DNA from: VRUE01 sp963697695
Lineage (GTDB): Bacteria > Actinomycetota > Thermoleophilia > Solirubrobacterales > 70-9
DNA: 64,000 nucleotides
Direction of reading: 5' to 3'
Assembly: GCA_963697695.1 (NCBI GenBank)
Contig: OY969094.1
Span: forward strand, 2,356,001-2,420,000
In this document: piece after piece, positions 15,917 through 23,931 of the stretch
Layout: every line of letters begins with the position of its first letter
Numbering within the stretch: the stretch's first letter is position 1
Position numbers and translations under genes: made by a program
Notes under the pieces: model-generated
The model's database searches: none
Seen by the model: only the letters and a program-made list of their open reading frames with translations
Told to the model about the DNA's origin: nothing

Positions 15917-16026
15917 GCGTGTTCTGCAACCCCGAAGCCCAGAGGGGTCTAGGCACCATCATCCCCATGCTCATCCCCACGGCCGGGAAAAGTAGCCGTT
16001 TTGCAGGCAGATTGCCTCCAGCCTTT

Positions 16027-16071
16027 CCGGAGATGATGTCCGAGGACCCCAAGTTCGCCTTGGGCTTTAAG
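16027..16071 (+). repeat. right boundary repeat (attR-like), relic of the DUF59 gene 3' end
   Basis: Reads PEMMSEDPKFALGF then K instead of a stop, against PEMMTEDAKFALGF-stop at 983-1027. 38 of 45 bases match. Weak similarity continues a few codons upstream (LPPAFPEMM against DPPWSPEMM). The TAA appears lost by a one-base deletion (GGCTTTAAG). The rest of the 270-nt gap 15917-16186 holds a CATCCCCAT/CATCCCCACGG block (15959-15982), a TCTAGGCAC (15948-15956) also found at 1023-1031, and an AT-rich promoter-like stretch near 16125-16150. Confidence 0.6.
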
Positions 16072-16186
16072 CGCACCCTGTGTAGGCCTACGGTAGTTCG
16101 CGAGCGAGTCGGCAAACCGGAACGCAAAATTAATCGAAAAAATTTGAGAGAATCGCGCGCTCCAGTCACTACTGCGGAGGTGTCTT

Positions 16187-16489
16187 ATGGCTGAGCGTGG
16201 CTCTGAGAAGCTCATGCGCGATGGAGTTTTCTCGCTAGATGAAGTCGATCGCCTGTGGAAGACGCTCGATCTGGATGATGCTCGGATCATCGATATCTTG
16301 ATCAAGGGTCAGCCTCATCCGGACCTGATCGTCGGGTCGGTCAAGGTCAAACTCGGGAAAGTGGGCGAGGTGGTCGACAAGCTCCTCGAACTGGAGGATC
16401 TGCGCCTAAAGCTCAAAATCTTCCCGAATGGCCTTCCCGTGCCGGACGAGGTATTGGTCGGCTTCGAGCGCGGCCTTCGCAGCGGCTGA
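16187..16489 (+). CDS. 100-aa cysteine-free protein next to a radical SAM enzyme
   Basis: MAERGSEKLMRDGVFSLDEV, then DRLWKTLDLDDARIIDILIK, G, QPHPDLIVGSVKVKLGKVGE, VVDKLLELEDLRLKLKIFPN. GGAGGTG lies 6 nt before the ATG. The first half looks helical with a short beta segment (LIVGSVKV), followed by a leucine/lysine-rich helix. No Cys. It precedes the radical SAM gene by 14 nt, so it is a probable operon partner: substrate, scaffold or recognition protein. I do not recognise the family. Confidence 0.65.
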   Translation: MAERGSEKLMRDGVFSLDEVDRLWKTLDLDDARIIDILIKGQPHPDLIVGSVKVKLGKVGEVVDKLLELEDLRLKLKIFPNGLPVPDEVLVGFERGLRSG

Positions 16490-16503
16490 CCGAGCGGCCC
16501 AAC

Positions 16504-17520
16504 ATGGAAGAGGCTCGCCCCACCGGCGAGCACAGGATCATCCAGCTCCACCCGACCCGGCGCTGCAATCTCCGCTGCCTGCATTGCTATTCGGACTCCG
16601 GCCCTGAGAGGCGGGAGGAGCTTGCCCTGCCTGTCGTGCGCGCTGTGCTCGAGGACGCCGCGGGGGAGGGGTTCACCGTCGTCGGCTTCTCCGGCGGCGA
16701 GCCCCTGCTTTACGGATCGCTGACCGAGGCACTCGAACACGCCCACGCGTGCGGCCTGGTTACGACGGTTACGAGCAACGGCATGCTGCTGACCGAGCGG
16801 CGCCTCAAGGCTCTGGCCGGCCGCGCCGACCTGCTTGCGATCAGCCTCGATGGGGTCCCGGCATCTCACAATCTGATGCGCGACCATCCTCGTGCCTTCG
16901 AGTCGATGTCGAAGCGCCTGGAGACAGTGCGGCGATCCGAGATCCCGTTCGGCTTCATCTTCACCCTCACGCAGCACAACGTCCATGAGCTCGATTGGGT
17001 CGTGGAATTCGCTCGCGAACAGGGCGCAGGGCTTCTCCAGGTGCATCCGCTCGAGAACGCCGGGCGGGCGCGGAAGAGGCTGCCTGGCCGTCGACCGGAC
17101 GAGATCGAGTCCGCCTTCGCTCAGCTCCAAGCGATACGCCTGCGGGAGCAGGTCGGGGGCGACCTGATGATCCAGGTCGACGTCGCCGACACGTGCCTGA
17201 TGCGGGAAGCGCCGGAGCGAGTCTTCGCCGGAGGGGAGGCTGAGGTCGGCCGCAGCCTCGGCGAGCTGATCTCGCCGCTGGCGGTGGAGACGGACGGCAC
17301 GGTTGTCCCGTTGCAGTACGGATTTGCTCGGCGCTTTGCGCTGGGCAACCTTCACGAGGCATCGCTGCGCGAACTCGCAGAGCGTTGGCGCCGTCACGGT
17401 TACAACGAGTTCCGCGGGCTCTGCAGCAATGTCTTCGACGAGCTCACCGACACCTCTCAGCCACGTTTCGTGAACTGGTATGAGGTGGTGGGTGAGCGGG
17501 CCGAGGTAGGGCCCGTCTAG
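16504..17520 (+). CDS. radical SAM protein with degenerate SPASM-like C-terminus, 338 aa
   Basis: The 4Fe-4S motif is CNLRCLHC (about residues 19-26). SAM-binding features follow (VVGFSGGEPLLYGSLTEALE, TVTSNGMLLTERRLKALAGR, LLAISLDGVPASHNLMRDHP). The C-terminal part has the SPASM/twitch pattern VETDGTVVPLQYGFARRFAL, GNLHEASLRELAERWRR. However, the cysteine usual in the V-x-P-C position is Leu, and only single cysteines (ADTCLM, GLCSN) remain, so a full auxiliary cluster is unlikely. Possible roles include peptide maturation with the preceding small protein, or a heme/PQQ-type reaction; not resolved. It converges with the next gene, stop codons overlapping. Confidence 0.85.
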   Translation: MEEARPTGEHRIIQLHPTRRCNLRCLHCYSDSGPERREELALPVVRAVLEDAAGEGFTVVGFSGGEPLLYGSLTEALEHAHACGLVTTVTSNGMLLTERRLKALAGRADLLAISLDGVPASHNLMRDHPRAFESMSKRLETVRRSEIPFGFIFTLTQHNVHELDWVVEFAREQGAGLLQVHPLENAGRARKRLPGRRPDEIESAFAQLQAIRLREQVGGDLMIQVDVADTCLMREAPERVFAGGEAEVGRSLGELISPLAVETDGTVVPLQYGFARRFALGNLHEASLRELAERWRRHGYNEFRGLCSNVFDELTDTSQPRFVNWYEVVGERAEVGPV

Positions 17521-18518
17521 GCCTGATCCAAGCGCCTGATGAACTCACCCTTGGCATCTGTATAGGCGTCCCGGACGTAGGCGAATCGGGACGCGAGGGC
17601 ACGCTTTAGGGCTGCGTATTCCTCGGCAGTATCGGAGCTTTCGCGCAGGCGGTCGCGGAACTTCAGCTCGCCGCGGAAGCGATCCGAGTCGGTTGGGATG
17701 AGGTGGAGGTGGTGGGTGCGGCGGCTCGGGTGTGGCTTGCAGAACCAGTGCATCTCGTCTGCTCGGTATGGCGCGTAGAGGTAGTCGAGCTTTGCCAGGG
17801 AGTCGAAGCAGGCGCGGGAGGCCTCGAGGCTGTCGACGCCGGCGAGGATGTCGATGATCGGCTTGGCTTCGAGGCCGGGGACGGCCGTGCTGCCGATGTG
17901 GTGGATGCCGCCTGTCGCCCAACTCCCGATCGTCTCGCTCAGCAGCGCTCTCTCCTCCTCGAACCTGTCCGGCCACGACGGGTCGTACGGGACGAGCTGG
18001 ATCGGTTCGTCGAGCTGGGCCCGGAGCCGGATCACGCGATGGCCGCTGCGTTCCTCTTGCTTTTCGACTTCCGGCTCGATGACGAATCCGAAGCGCTCGT
18101 AGAAGGCGATCGCCCGCCGGTTCTCGGGCAGCACCCAGAGGATCGCGTCGTGCCAGCCTTTCTCACGCAGCTCCGCGAGGGCGGTGGAGAGCATCGCGAC
18201 GCCTGCTCCTTTCCGCCAGTGGTCCGGATCGACGTAGAGCGCGCCGATCTCAACAGTCGCCTCGCCGACTCCCTCGTCGCGACTTGGCGTCGCCACCGAG
18301 CAGAAGCCGGTGAGGGTGTCGCCGGGCCCCTCCGCCACGAGTGTCAACCAGTCATAGCCAGCACTCAGCAAGGCACGCCAGGTTTGCTCACGCTCCGATA
18401 CAGAGAGGCTGTCGAGCAGGGAGTCAGGGAGGATGCCTCGGTAGGCCGCCTGCCAGGACCGAACGTGGATCGCGGCGATGGCCGGAGCATCCTCGCTGTT
18501 TGCCCTGCGGACTCTCAC
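17517..18518 (-). CDS. GNAT acetyltransferase - GrpB (UPF0157) fusion, 333 aa
   Basis: Residues 1-165 are a GNAT N-acetyltransferase: MRVRRANSEDAPAIAAIHVR, then VEIGALYVDPDHWRKGAGVA (motif A, acetyl-CoA loop R-K-G-A-G) and AFYERFGFVIEPE. Residues about 170-333 are a GrpB/UPF0157 nucleotidyltransferase-like domain: IQLVPYDPSWPDRFEEERAL, GIHHIGSTAVPGLEAKPIID, HHLHLIPTDSDRFRGELKFR. Starts with a GTG overlapping the Fic stop (GTGA). GrpB domains belong to the nucleotidyltransferase fold; the fusion hints at a small-molecule modification enzyme, substrate unknown. Confidence 0.88.
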   Translation of the reverse strand: MRVRRANSEDAPAIAAIHVRSWQAAYRGILPDSLLDSLSVSEREQTWRALLSAGYDWLTLVAEGPGDTLTGFCSVATPSRDEGVGEATVEIGALYVDPDHWRKGAGVAMLSTALAELREKGWHDAILWVLPENRRAIAFYERFGFVIEPEVEKQEERSGHRVIRLRAQLDEPIQLVPYDPSWPDRFEEERALLSETIGSWATGGIHHIGSTAVPGLEAKPIIDILAGVDSLEASRACFDSLAKLDYLYAPYRADEMHWFCKPHPSRRTHHLHLIPTDSDRFRGELKFRDRLRESSDTAEEYAALKRALASRFAYVRDAYTDAKGEFIRRLDQA

Positions 18519-19603
18519 GGTGGGGTGCCCACCTCGATCACCTCACGTAGGCGTGAGCTCGCGCGGTAGCGGGTCGAGCGGCCTTTGCCGGTTTGCTGGA
18601 CCAGCTCCGCATCGAGCAGTCGTCGGAAGTCCGCGCTCGCGGTGGCGGGGGAGACGTCGGCTTCTTCCATGTACTTGGCGCGGTCGCTGCCTCCGATCAG
18701 GCTCTGCTCGAGCGCGATCGTGAGGCGGTCAGGCCAGCCTCGCTCGCTCGCGAGGCCTTCGAGACGTTCCCAGCGTCGTGCCGCCTGCTCGATTTGGGTG
18801 AGGCGCTGACGCGCTTGCGCGATATGGGCGTCGACACAGAAGCTCACCCACCCGGTTGTGTCGCGGCCGGGTTGGTAGCTGCCCCCCTGGACCTCCCGCA
18901 GAGCGGCGTAGTAGTCGGCGGTGTGGTCTCCCAGGTACTCCTCGATCGAGGAGAACTCCGGCGAGATCATTCCCTCACGGGCCAGGACCAGGGACTGGAC
19001 GATCCGCGAGATGCGCCCGTTTCCATCGCGGAATGGGTGCACGGAGGTGACGTTGAGGTGTGCGATCGCTGCCTTCACCACTACGTCCGTCCCGGCCTCG
19101 CCGTCCTCGAGCCACTCGACCACCTCTCTCATCAGGGCAGGGATCTCCCCGCCCGGGGGTCCCTCGTAGTCGATTCGGCCATTGGCTCCGGTGACGGCGA
19201 TCTCTCCCGTGCGCCAGCGCCCGGGCTCCTTGTCGCGCTGGAAGTGGCAAGCATCGAAGTGGAGGTCGAGGATGACCCGGTCGAGCCAGCGGAAGGAGGG
19301 GTCGTCTGCCATTGCGCCGACGTGGTCCATCGCTCGCGCGTAGCAGGCGATCGCCATCCGGTTGTCGTCGTCGGGGTCGACCTGCTTCTCGCCGCTGATC
19401 AGCGCGAGCGCCTCCTCGGGATCCACCGAGTAGCCCTCGATCGAGGTCGAGCTCTCGATTGAGCTCGCCCGGACCTCCCGGCGCAGGGTGCCCATCCAGC
19501 GACTGGGCCGACTCACCTCACTACCCAGTTGCTTACGCAGCCGATGCAAGGCGTCGAGCTTGTCCTGCAGCTCACCTTCAATCAGTGGAGACGTGTAGAT
19601 CAC
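18515..19603 (-). CDS. Fic-domain protein (AMPylation/filamentation type), 362 aa
   Basis: The catalytic motif HPFRDGNGRISR is complete (HPFxxGNGRxxR). An N-terminal inhibitory motif SSTSIEGYSVDPEEAL of the S/T-x-x-x-E-G kind is present, so self-inhibition by alpha-inh is expected. The N-terminal Fic_N region covers MIYTSPLIEGELQDKLDALH onward. The last 90 residues form a winged helix (YMEEADVSPATASADFRRLL, TGKGRSTRYRAS). This is the common stand-alone bacterial Fic architecture; targets unknown. Coupled to the GNAT-GrpB gene by a 4-nt overlap. Confidence 0.92.
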   Translation of the reverse strand: MIYTSPLIEGELQDKLDALHRLRKQLGSEVSRPSRWMGTLRREVRASSIESSTSIEGYSVDPEEALALISGEKQVDPDDDNRMAIACYARAMDHVGAMADDPSFRWLDRVILDLHFDACHFQRDKEPGRWRTGEIAVTGANGRIDYEGPPGGEIPALMREVVEWLEDGEAGTDVVVKAAIAHLNVTSVHPFRDGNGRISRIVQSLVLAREGMISPEFSSIEEYLGDHTADYYAALREVQGGSYQPGRDTTGWVSFCVDAHIAQARQRLTQIEQAARRWERLEGLASERGWPDRLTIALEQSLIGGSDRAKYMEEADVSPATASADFRRLLDAELVQQTGKGRSTRYRASSRLREVIEVGTPP

Positions 19604-19650
19604 AGATGCATTATACGCATATACGTCTAATCGTCTAATCGTTTAGTTCG
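19604..19650 (-). promoter_or_regulatory. AT-rich promoter region with tandem CGTCTAAT units upstream of fic
   Basis: TGCATTATACGCATATACG followed by CGTCTAAT repeated twice and CGTTTA. The AT-rich stretch stands out against the GC-rich surroundings and lies directly before the fic start. Tandem octamers may bind a regulator, possibly the Fic protein's own winged helix. Confidence 0.4.
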
Positions 19651-19702
19651 CGGACGCCTGCAAGGGCACTCAGCCCCGGGCGTTCTTCCTTCGCCGGCGG
19701 TC

Positions 19703-20200
19703 CTAGCCCGGCAGCTGGCGGTCGTCAGGATGGCGGCTGCCGTTGCCCTCGACCGGCACTTCCTCGGCATCTGTGTCGAAGTCATAGGCGGTGCGGGAGC
19801 CGCCTCCGCTGCGAGGGCCGGGCATGTCGCCCCCGACGACGACGAAGCGGTGGCCGACGTAGCGGCGCATCAGGCGTCGGATGATCGCCCGGGTCGGCGG
19901 GATCAAGAAGAGCAGGCCGACGATGTCGGTGACGAAGCCGGGGGTGAGCAGGAGGGTGCCGCCGATCACGATCAGCAGGCCGTCGGCGACCTCGCGTCCG
20001 GGGAAGCGCCGTTGCGCGAGCGCTTCGTTGAAGCGGCGCCAGGCACCGCGGCCCTGGTGGCGCAGCAGCAGCGAGCCGAGCACCGCATCGGCGAGCAGCA
20101 GCGCGATCGTCGGCCACACCCCGATCAGCGAGCCGATCTGGATGATCACGTACAGCTCGACGATCGGGACGACGATGAAGAGGGCGACGAGGATGGCCAC
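19703..20200 (-). CDS. fxsA: FxsA family membrane protein, 165 aa
   Basis: MAILVALFIVVPIVELYVII and the following helices with LLLADAVLGSLLLRHQGRGA, then LLIVIGGTLLLTPGFVTDIV, GLLFLIPPTRAIIRRLMRRY match FxsA (four short membrane segments, conserved G-x-L-L-L-x-P-G-F-x-T-D). A charged cytoplasmic tail follows. In E. coli FxsA suppresses F exclusion of phage T7; the general role is unknown. It follows the WS/DGAT gene by 3 nt, the likely same transcript. Confidence 0.9.
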   Translation of the reverse strand: MAILVALFIVVPIVELYVIIQIGSLIGVWPTIALLLADAVLGSLLLRHQGRGAWRRFNEALAQRRFPGREVADGLLIVIGGTLLLTPGFVTDIVGLLFLIPPTRAIIRRLMRRYVGHRFVVVGGDMPGPRSGGGSRTAYDFDTDAEEVPVEGNGSRHPDDRQLPG

Positions 20201-20203
20201 GGC

Positions 20204-21616
20204 TCAGGCGGGTGCGGCCGCTGCGGCGGCCTCCTCGAGCTCGGCAAGGGAGCGGTTGAGACCTTCCGCGAAGGTTTCGACGTCCTCCATCGAGTCGTAG
20301 TCGGCGAGCAGGCCGAAGCCGACGCGGCCGTTGTAGCTCATGATCGCCACCGCCATCGCGTGGTTGGGCGGCAGAAAGGCGACCGGGAAGACCTCTTCCA
20401 GCTCCCGCCCCAGCACATAGAGAGGGATCTGCGGCCCTGGCACGTTGGTGACGATCAGGTTGAAGAGGCGGGTCGAGAAGTTGATCCGCGATGCCTGCGC
20501 AAGCAGGGTCGGCGGCGCGAAGTCGTTGAAGCGCGAGATCACTTCCGCCCCCAGTGCCTGCTTGGAGCGCTTCAGTCCCTCCATCTGCTCGCTGACCACG
20601 CGCAGCCTTCGCACCGGGTCCTCGACGTAGACCGGCAGCGGGCCGCGCATCGCCGCGATCCGGTTGCCGAGGTCGCCGCGCTCGTCCTCGGTGCGGATCG
20701 AGACCGGCACCAGCGCCCGCAGCTCCAGTCCCTCGGTGCGTATGCCGCGGCCGTGCAGCCACTCGCGCAGGGCCCCGGTCACCACGGTCAGCACGACGTC
20801 GTTGACGGTGCCGCCGAGGCTGTCCTTGATCCGCTTGAAGGTCGCCAGCTCCGAGCGCGCCCAGGTGAAGCGGCGGTGGGGGCCGATCGGCTGGTTCAGC
20901 GGCACGTCCGGTGCCGGATCGGCAAAGGCCCCGACCACCTCGCCGACGCCCTCGAGCGCCTCGCCGACCCGCCGTGCGGCGGACTCCGGGTGGCGCACCG
21001 CCTCGATCGCCCGCTCGACAAGCTTCACCGGCGCCGCGGCCGCGTCGACGACCCCGCGCCCAATCAGTTCGGCCGTGCTCGGCTGCTGCTGGGGTACCCA
21101 GCCATCCTCGCTCACCGCCGGCTCCGGAATCGGCTCGAGGTCGAAAAGCACCGTGCCGATGTCGACGCCGGAGATACCGTCGACCATCGCGTGGTGGGTC
21201 TTGGTCAGCAGGGCGAAGCGATCGCGCTCCAGCCCCTGCACCAGCCACAGCTCCCACAGCGGCTTGGAGCGGTCGAGCTGCTGCGAGAAGACACGCGCAG
21301 CAAGGCGCTTCAGCTGCTGTTCGCCACCCGGCTCGGGCAGCGCCGTGTGGCGGATGTGGTAAGTCAGGTTGAAGTTGACGTCGTCGGCCCAAAGCGGCCG
21401 GCCCGCCTCCAGCGGCGGCACGACGAGCCGCTGGCGAAAGCGGGGCACCTGGTCGAGCCGGCCGCGTACGTGCTCGACCAGGTCGACGTATTTCGGCGGC
21501 GGCCCCTCGAAGACCAGGATCGCGCCGACGTGCATGTGGCTTGCCGAGGTCTCGTTGGTCAGGAACGAGGCATCGACGGCAGTGAGCCGGTCGAGGTGAC
21601 GTCCTTGCGTTGCCAT
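20204..21616 (-). CDS. wax ester synthase / diacylglycerol acyltransferase (WS/DGAT), 470 aa
   Basis: The catalytic motif HHAMVDGIS (HHxxxDG) lies in LLTKTHHAMVDGISGVDIGT. The start LDRLTAVDASFLTNETSASH, MHVGAILVFEG is the typical WES_acyltransf N-terminus. The C-terminal DUF1298 block has NLIVTNVPGPQIPLYVLGRE and AVAIMSYNGRVGFGLLADYD. It makes storage triacylglycerol or wax ester from acyl-CoA, soluble or at the membrane face. Length is usual. It is divergent from ispH with short spacing (26 nt). Confidence 0.93.
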   Translation of the reverse strand: MATQGRHLDRLTAVDASFLTNETSASHMHVGAILVFEGPPPKYVDLVEHVRGRLDQVPRFRQRLVVPPLEAGRPLWADDVNFNLTYHIRHTALPEPGGEQQLKRLAARVFSQQLDRSKPLWELWLVQGLERDRFALLTKTHHAMVDGISGVDIGTVLFDLEPIPEPAVSEDGWVPQQQPSTAELIGRGVVDAAAAPVKLVERAIEAVRHPESAARRVGEALEGVGEVVGAFADPAPDVPLNQPIGPHRRFTWARSELATFKRIKDSLGGTVNDVVLTVVTGALREWLHGRGIRTEGLELRALVPVSIRTEDERGDLGNRIAAMRGPLPVYVEDPVRRLRVVSEQMEGLKRSKQALGAEVISRFNDFAPPTLLAQASRINFSTRLFNLIVTNVPGPQIPLYVLGRELEEVFPVAFLPPNHAMAVAIMSYNGRVGFGLLADYDSMEDVETFAEGLNRSLAELEEAAAAAAPA

Positions 21617-21642
21617 CCAGCAAGGCTAGCTACTCTGCATTC

Positions 21643-22611
21643 ATGCCCTCCCTCGCCACGGGGGCCCCGAAACGGGTCCTGCTTGCCGCGCCACGCGGTT
21701 ACTGCGCCGGCGTCGACCGCGCCGTGCAGACGGTCGAGCGTGCGCTCGAGCTTTACGGCGCCCCGGTCTACGTGCGCAAGGAGATCGTCCACAACAAGCA
21801 CGTCGTGGAGGAGCTCTCGAAGCGGGGCGCGATCTTCGTCGAAGAGGAGACCGAGGTGCCGGAGGGGGAGATGGTCGTCTTCTCCGCTCACGGCGTTGCG
21901 CCGGCGGTGCACGAGAACGCCGCCGCCCGCCGGCTGCGCACGATCGACGCCACCTGTCCGCTGGTGACCAAGGTCCACGTCTCGGCGCGCCGCTTCGCCG
22001 CCGAGGGCTACACGATCGTGATGATCGGGCACGACGGGCACGAGGAGGTCGAAGGGACGACCGGAGAGGCGCCCGACAATATTGTCCTGATCGAAACGGC
22101 CGACGAGGTCGAGTCGCTCGAGGTTCCCGATCCCGACAAAGTCGCCTTCATCACCCAGACGACGCTCTCGGTCGACGAGACAGCCGAGGTCATCGCCGCC
22201 CTGCGGGCCAAGTTCCCCGGCATCGTCAGCTCCAAGTCCGACGACATCTGTTACGCCACGACCAACCGCCAGATCGCCGTCAAGCAGCTGGCTCGCGAGT
22301 GCGAGCTGGTCCTCGTCATCGGCTCGACCAATTCCTCCAACTCCAACCGCCTGGTCGAGGTCGCGCGCGAGCACGGCGCCGACTCCTACCTGATCGACAA
22401 CCACACCCAGGTCGACGAGGAGTGGCTGCAGGGTGTGGAGACGGTTGGCATCACCTCCGGCGCCAGCGCCCCCGAGGAACTGGTCGAACAGCTGGTCGAG
22501 CTCTTCCGTGAGCGCGGCGCCGAAGACGTCTCGGAGCTGCGCACCGTTCATGAGGACGTTCGTTTCATGCTTCCCAAAGAGATTCGGGAAGAGATCGCCG
22601 TACGCGCCTGA
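21643..22611 (+). CDS. ispH: 4-hydroxy-3-methylbut-2-enyl diphosphate reductase, 322 aa
   Basis: Last step of the MEP isoprenoid pathway, giving IPP and DMAPP. The three cluster cysteines are present: APRGYCAGVDRAV, DATCPLVTKVH and DDICYATTNRQ. Also conserved are FSAHGVAP, GHDGHEEVEGTTGE and GSTNSSNSNRLVEVA. ATG at 21643 (MPSLATGAPKRVLLAAPRGY) is the fitting start; an ATG at 21610 overlaps the divergent gene. Confidence 0.95.
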   Translation: MPSLATGAPKRVLLAAPRGYCAGVDRAVQTVERALELYGAPVYVRKEIVHNKHVVEELSKRGAIFVEEETEVPEGEMVVFSAHGVAPAVHENAAARRLRTIDATCPLVTKVHVSARRFAAEGYTIVMIGHDGHEEVEGTTGEAPDNIVLIETADEVESLEVPDPDKVAFITQTTLSVDETAEVIAALRAKFPGIVSSKSDDICYATTNRQIAVKQLARECELVLVIGSTNSSNSNRLVEVAREHGADSYLIDNHTQVDEEWLQGVETVGITSGASAPEELVEQLVELFRERGAEDVSELRTVHEDVRFMLPKEIREEIAVRA

Positions 22612-22615
22612 GCTT

Positions 22616-23437
22616 TTAGGGCACGTCGGCGGCGAAGCTGACGGACCAGATGCGGAGGCCTGGGGTGGGGCGGAGGGTGAGGGTGTGGTGCTCATGCCGA
22701 GAGTGCTCTGCGAGTCGGTAGAGAGCTGGGCCGCGTACCTCGATCGCGTCGATCGGTGAGCCGTCAAGCTCGACCTCGATCCCGCCCTGTCCCTCGACGG
22801 TCGCGTGGGCGCCGCCCGCCTCGTAGGCGATGTCCAGCTCCCCGCCATCCTCACCGGCGGTCCAGGGTCGCTCCCATGAGCCGCCGGGGAAGAGCTCCTC
22901 GGTGGGTGGCATCACGCGCGCGGTGGGCCCGTCGCTGGGGCGCAACGGCGACATCGGTTCCGGCAGCGAACGCAGGGCGTCGAGCTCACGCAGCTCGGCT
23001 TGGATCGCTTCCTCGGTGCCGAGGTACTCCCCCTCGCCGAAGTGGAACCAGCTCAGCGCCTCACCCGTGTTCCAGAGGAAGAGGCTGGGCCAGCCTTCGC
23101 ATCCATAGAGCCGCCACAGCTCGTGCTCGGCGTCGATCGCAACGGGAAAGCTGAGGCCCAGCTCCTCCAGTCCGCTCGCCACCGCGTCCGGTTCGGCACC
23201 GAACGGGAAGCGCGGTGCCTGGACGCCGATGGTGCTCAGGCCCATATCGCGGTAGCGGCGGTCCCACTCGATCAAGTAGGGCAGCGTGCGCACGCTGTTC
23301 AGCTGCGAGAAGTCGAGGAAGTGGACGATTGCCGGTCCCGCTGTGGTCAGCGCCGGCATCGACTCCGGCGCGTCGCCGATCCAGACGATCCCATCCGGGA
23401 GGTCTGGAGAGGCGATGGTGTCCCGCTCTGGGCGCAC
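22616..23437 (-). CDS. thioredoxin-fold protein without CxxC, plus C-terminal beta domain, 273 aa
   Basis: Residues about 30-150 read as a thioredoxin fold: GPAIVHFLDFSQLNSVRTLP, YLIEWDRRYRDMGLSTIGVQ, FPVAIDAEHELWRLYGCEGW, PSLFLWN. The usual W-C-x-x-C site is S-Q-L-N-S-V-R, so the redox cysteines are missing. Residues 190-273 form a beta-rich part like the C-terminal domain of DipZ-type proteins (ELDIAYEAGGAHATVEGQGG, IEVELDGSPIDAIEVRGPAL). No signal peptide. Likely a non-redox binding protein. Ends 4 nt after the ispH stop, convergent. Confidence 0.65.
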   Translation of the reverse strand: MRPERDTIASPDLPDGIVWIGDAPESMPALTTAGPAIVHFLDFSQLNSVRTLPYLIEWDRRYRDMGLSTIGVQAPRFPFGAEPDAVASGLEELGLSFPVAIDAEHELWRLYGCEGWPSLFLWNTGEALSWFHFGEGEYLGTEEAIQAELRELDALRSLPEPMSPLRPSDGPTARVMPPTEELFPGGSWERPWTAGEDGGELDIAYEAGGAHATVEGQGGIEVELDGSPIDAIEVRGPALYRLAEHSRHEHHTLTLRPTPGLRIWSVSFAADVP

Positions 23438-23478
23438 GGGGCAACGTTATTGTCCGCGCCCCAGCGAAGGAGCAAGCC

Positions 23479-23931
23479 ATGAAATCCAACGCAGCACGCG
23501 CAGCCCTAGGTGCCGCGGTTCTGATCGTCGCGGTTGTCCTCTTGATCGTTCTCAAGGACGACGGCAAGAGCGCAAGCGAAAAGGTCGACAGCGAAAGCAA
23601 CGCTCCGGCCCAGACCGGTCAGGCCGAACCCAGATCCGGCTACGGATCGGGAAAGGAAACGACCAAGCCGGCGATTCCGACGATCGTCATCCGCAACGGC
23701 GAACCGGTCGGTGGGGTGGCAGAGCTGACCTACGACGCGGGCGATCGGATTCGCTTCAAGGTCGACTCTGACATCAGCGAAGAGATCCACGTCCACGGCT
23801 ACGACCTGTCGAAGGAGGTCGAGGCGGGCGGCTCGGTCAGCTTCGACTTCCCCGCCGACATAGAAGGCGTATTCGAGGCGGAGCTGGAGGGCCGTGGCGA
23901 GCAGATCGCCGAGCTGACGGTGAATCCGTGA
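23479..23931 (+). CDS. membrane-anchored cupredoxin-like protein, 150 aa
   Basis: ATG with AAGGAG ahead. A signal anchor (AARAALGAAVLIVAVVLLIV) is followed by an acidic/Ser-rich linker and a beta-sandwich of about 90 residues with VGGVAELTYDAGDRIRFKVD, SDISEEIHVHGYDLSKEVEA, GGSVSFDFPADIEGVFEAEL. The E-I-H-V-H-G-Y-D segment resembles the cupredoxin copper-site strand, but a canonical Cys-Met ligand loop is not seen. Its stop overlaps the next gene's GTG (GTGA), so the two form a unit. Confidence 0.7.
   Translation: MKSNAARAALGAAVLIVAVVLLIVLKDDGKSASEKVDSESNAPAQTGQAEPRSGYGSGKETTKPAIPTIVIRNGEPVGGVAELTYDAGDRIRFKVDSDISEEIHVHGYDLSKEVEAGGSVSFDFPADIEGVFEAELEGRGEQIAELTVNP

Larger units (their letters stand above)
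1028..16071. mobile_element. putative integrated genomic island (about 15 kb)
   Basis: Inferred from the duplicated 3' end of the DUF59 gene at both ends, a relaxase remnant just inside the left end, an IS element, an RHS toxin, small regulators and several orphan hypotheticals, and base composition that looks lower in GC in several cargo genes than in the flanks. No integrase gene is visible inside, so the element appears decayed or was mobilised in trans. The right half (13.5-16 kb) holds only small hypotheticals. Confidence 0.6.

Noticed and set aside
19730..21967. Long open frame (745 codons) on the plus strand and a 613-codon frame on the minus strand over the same region
   Set aside because: Both are out-of-frame shadows of the WS/DGAT, FxsA and IspH genes, which have full family motifs; the shadows are Arg/Gly/Pro-rich without any domain.
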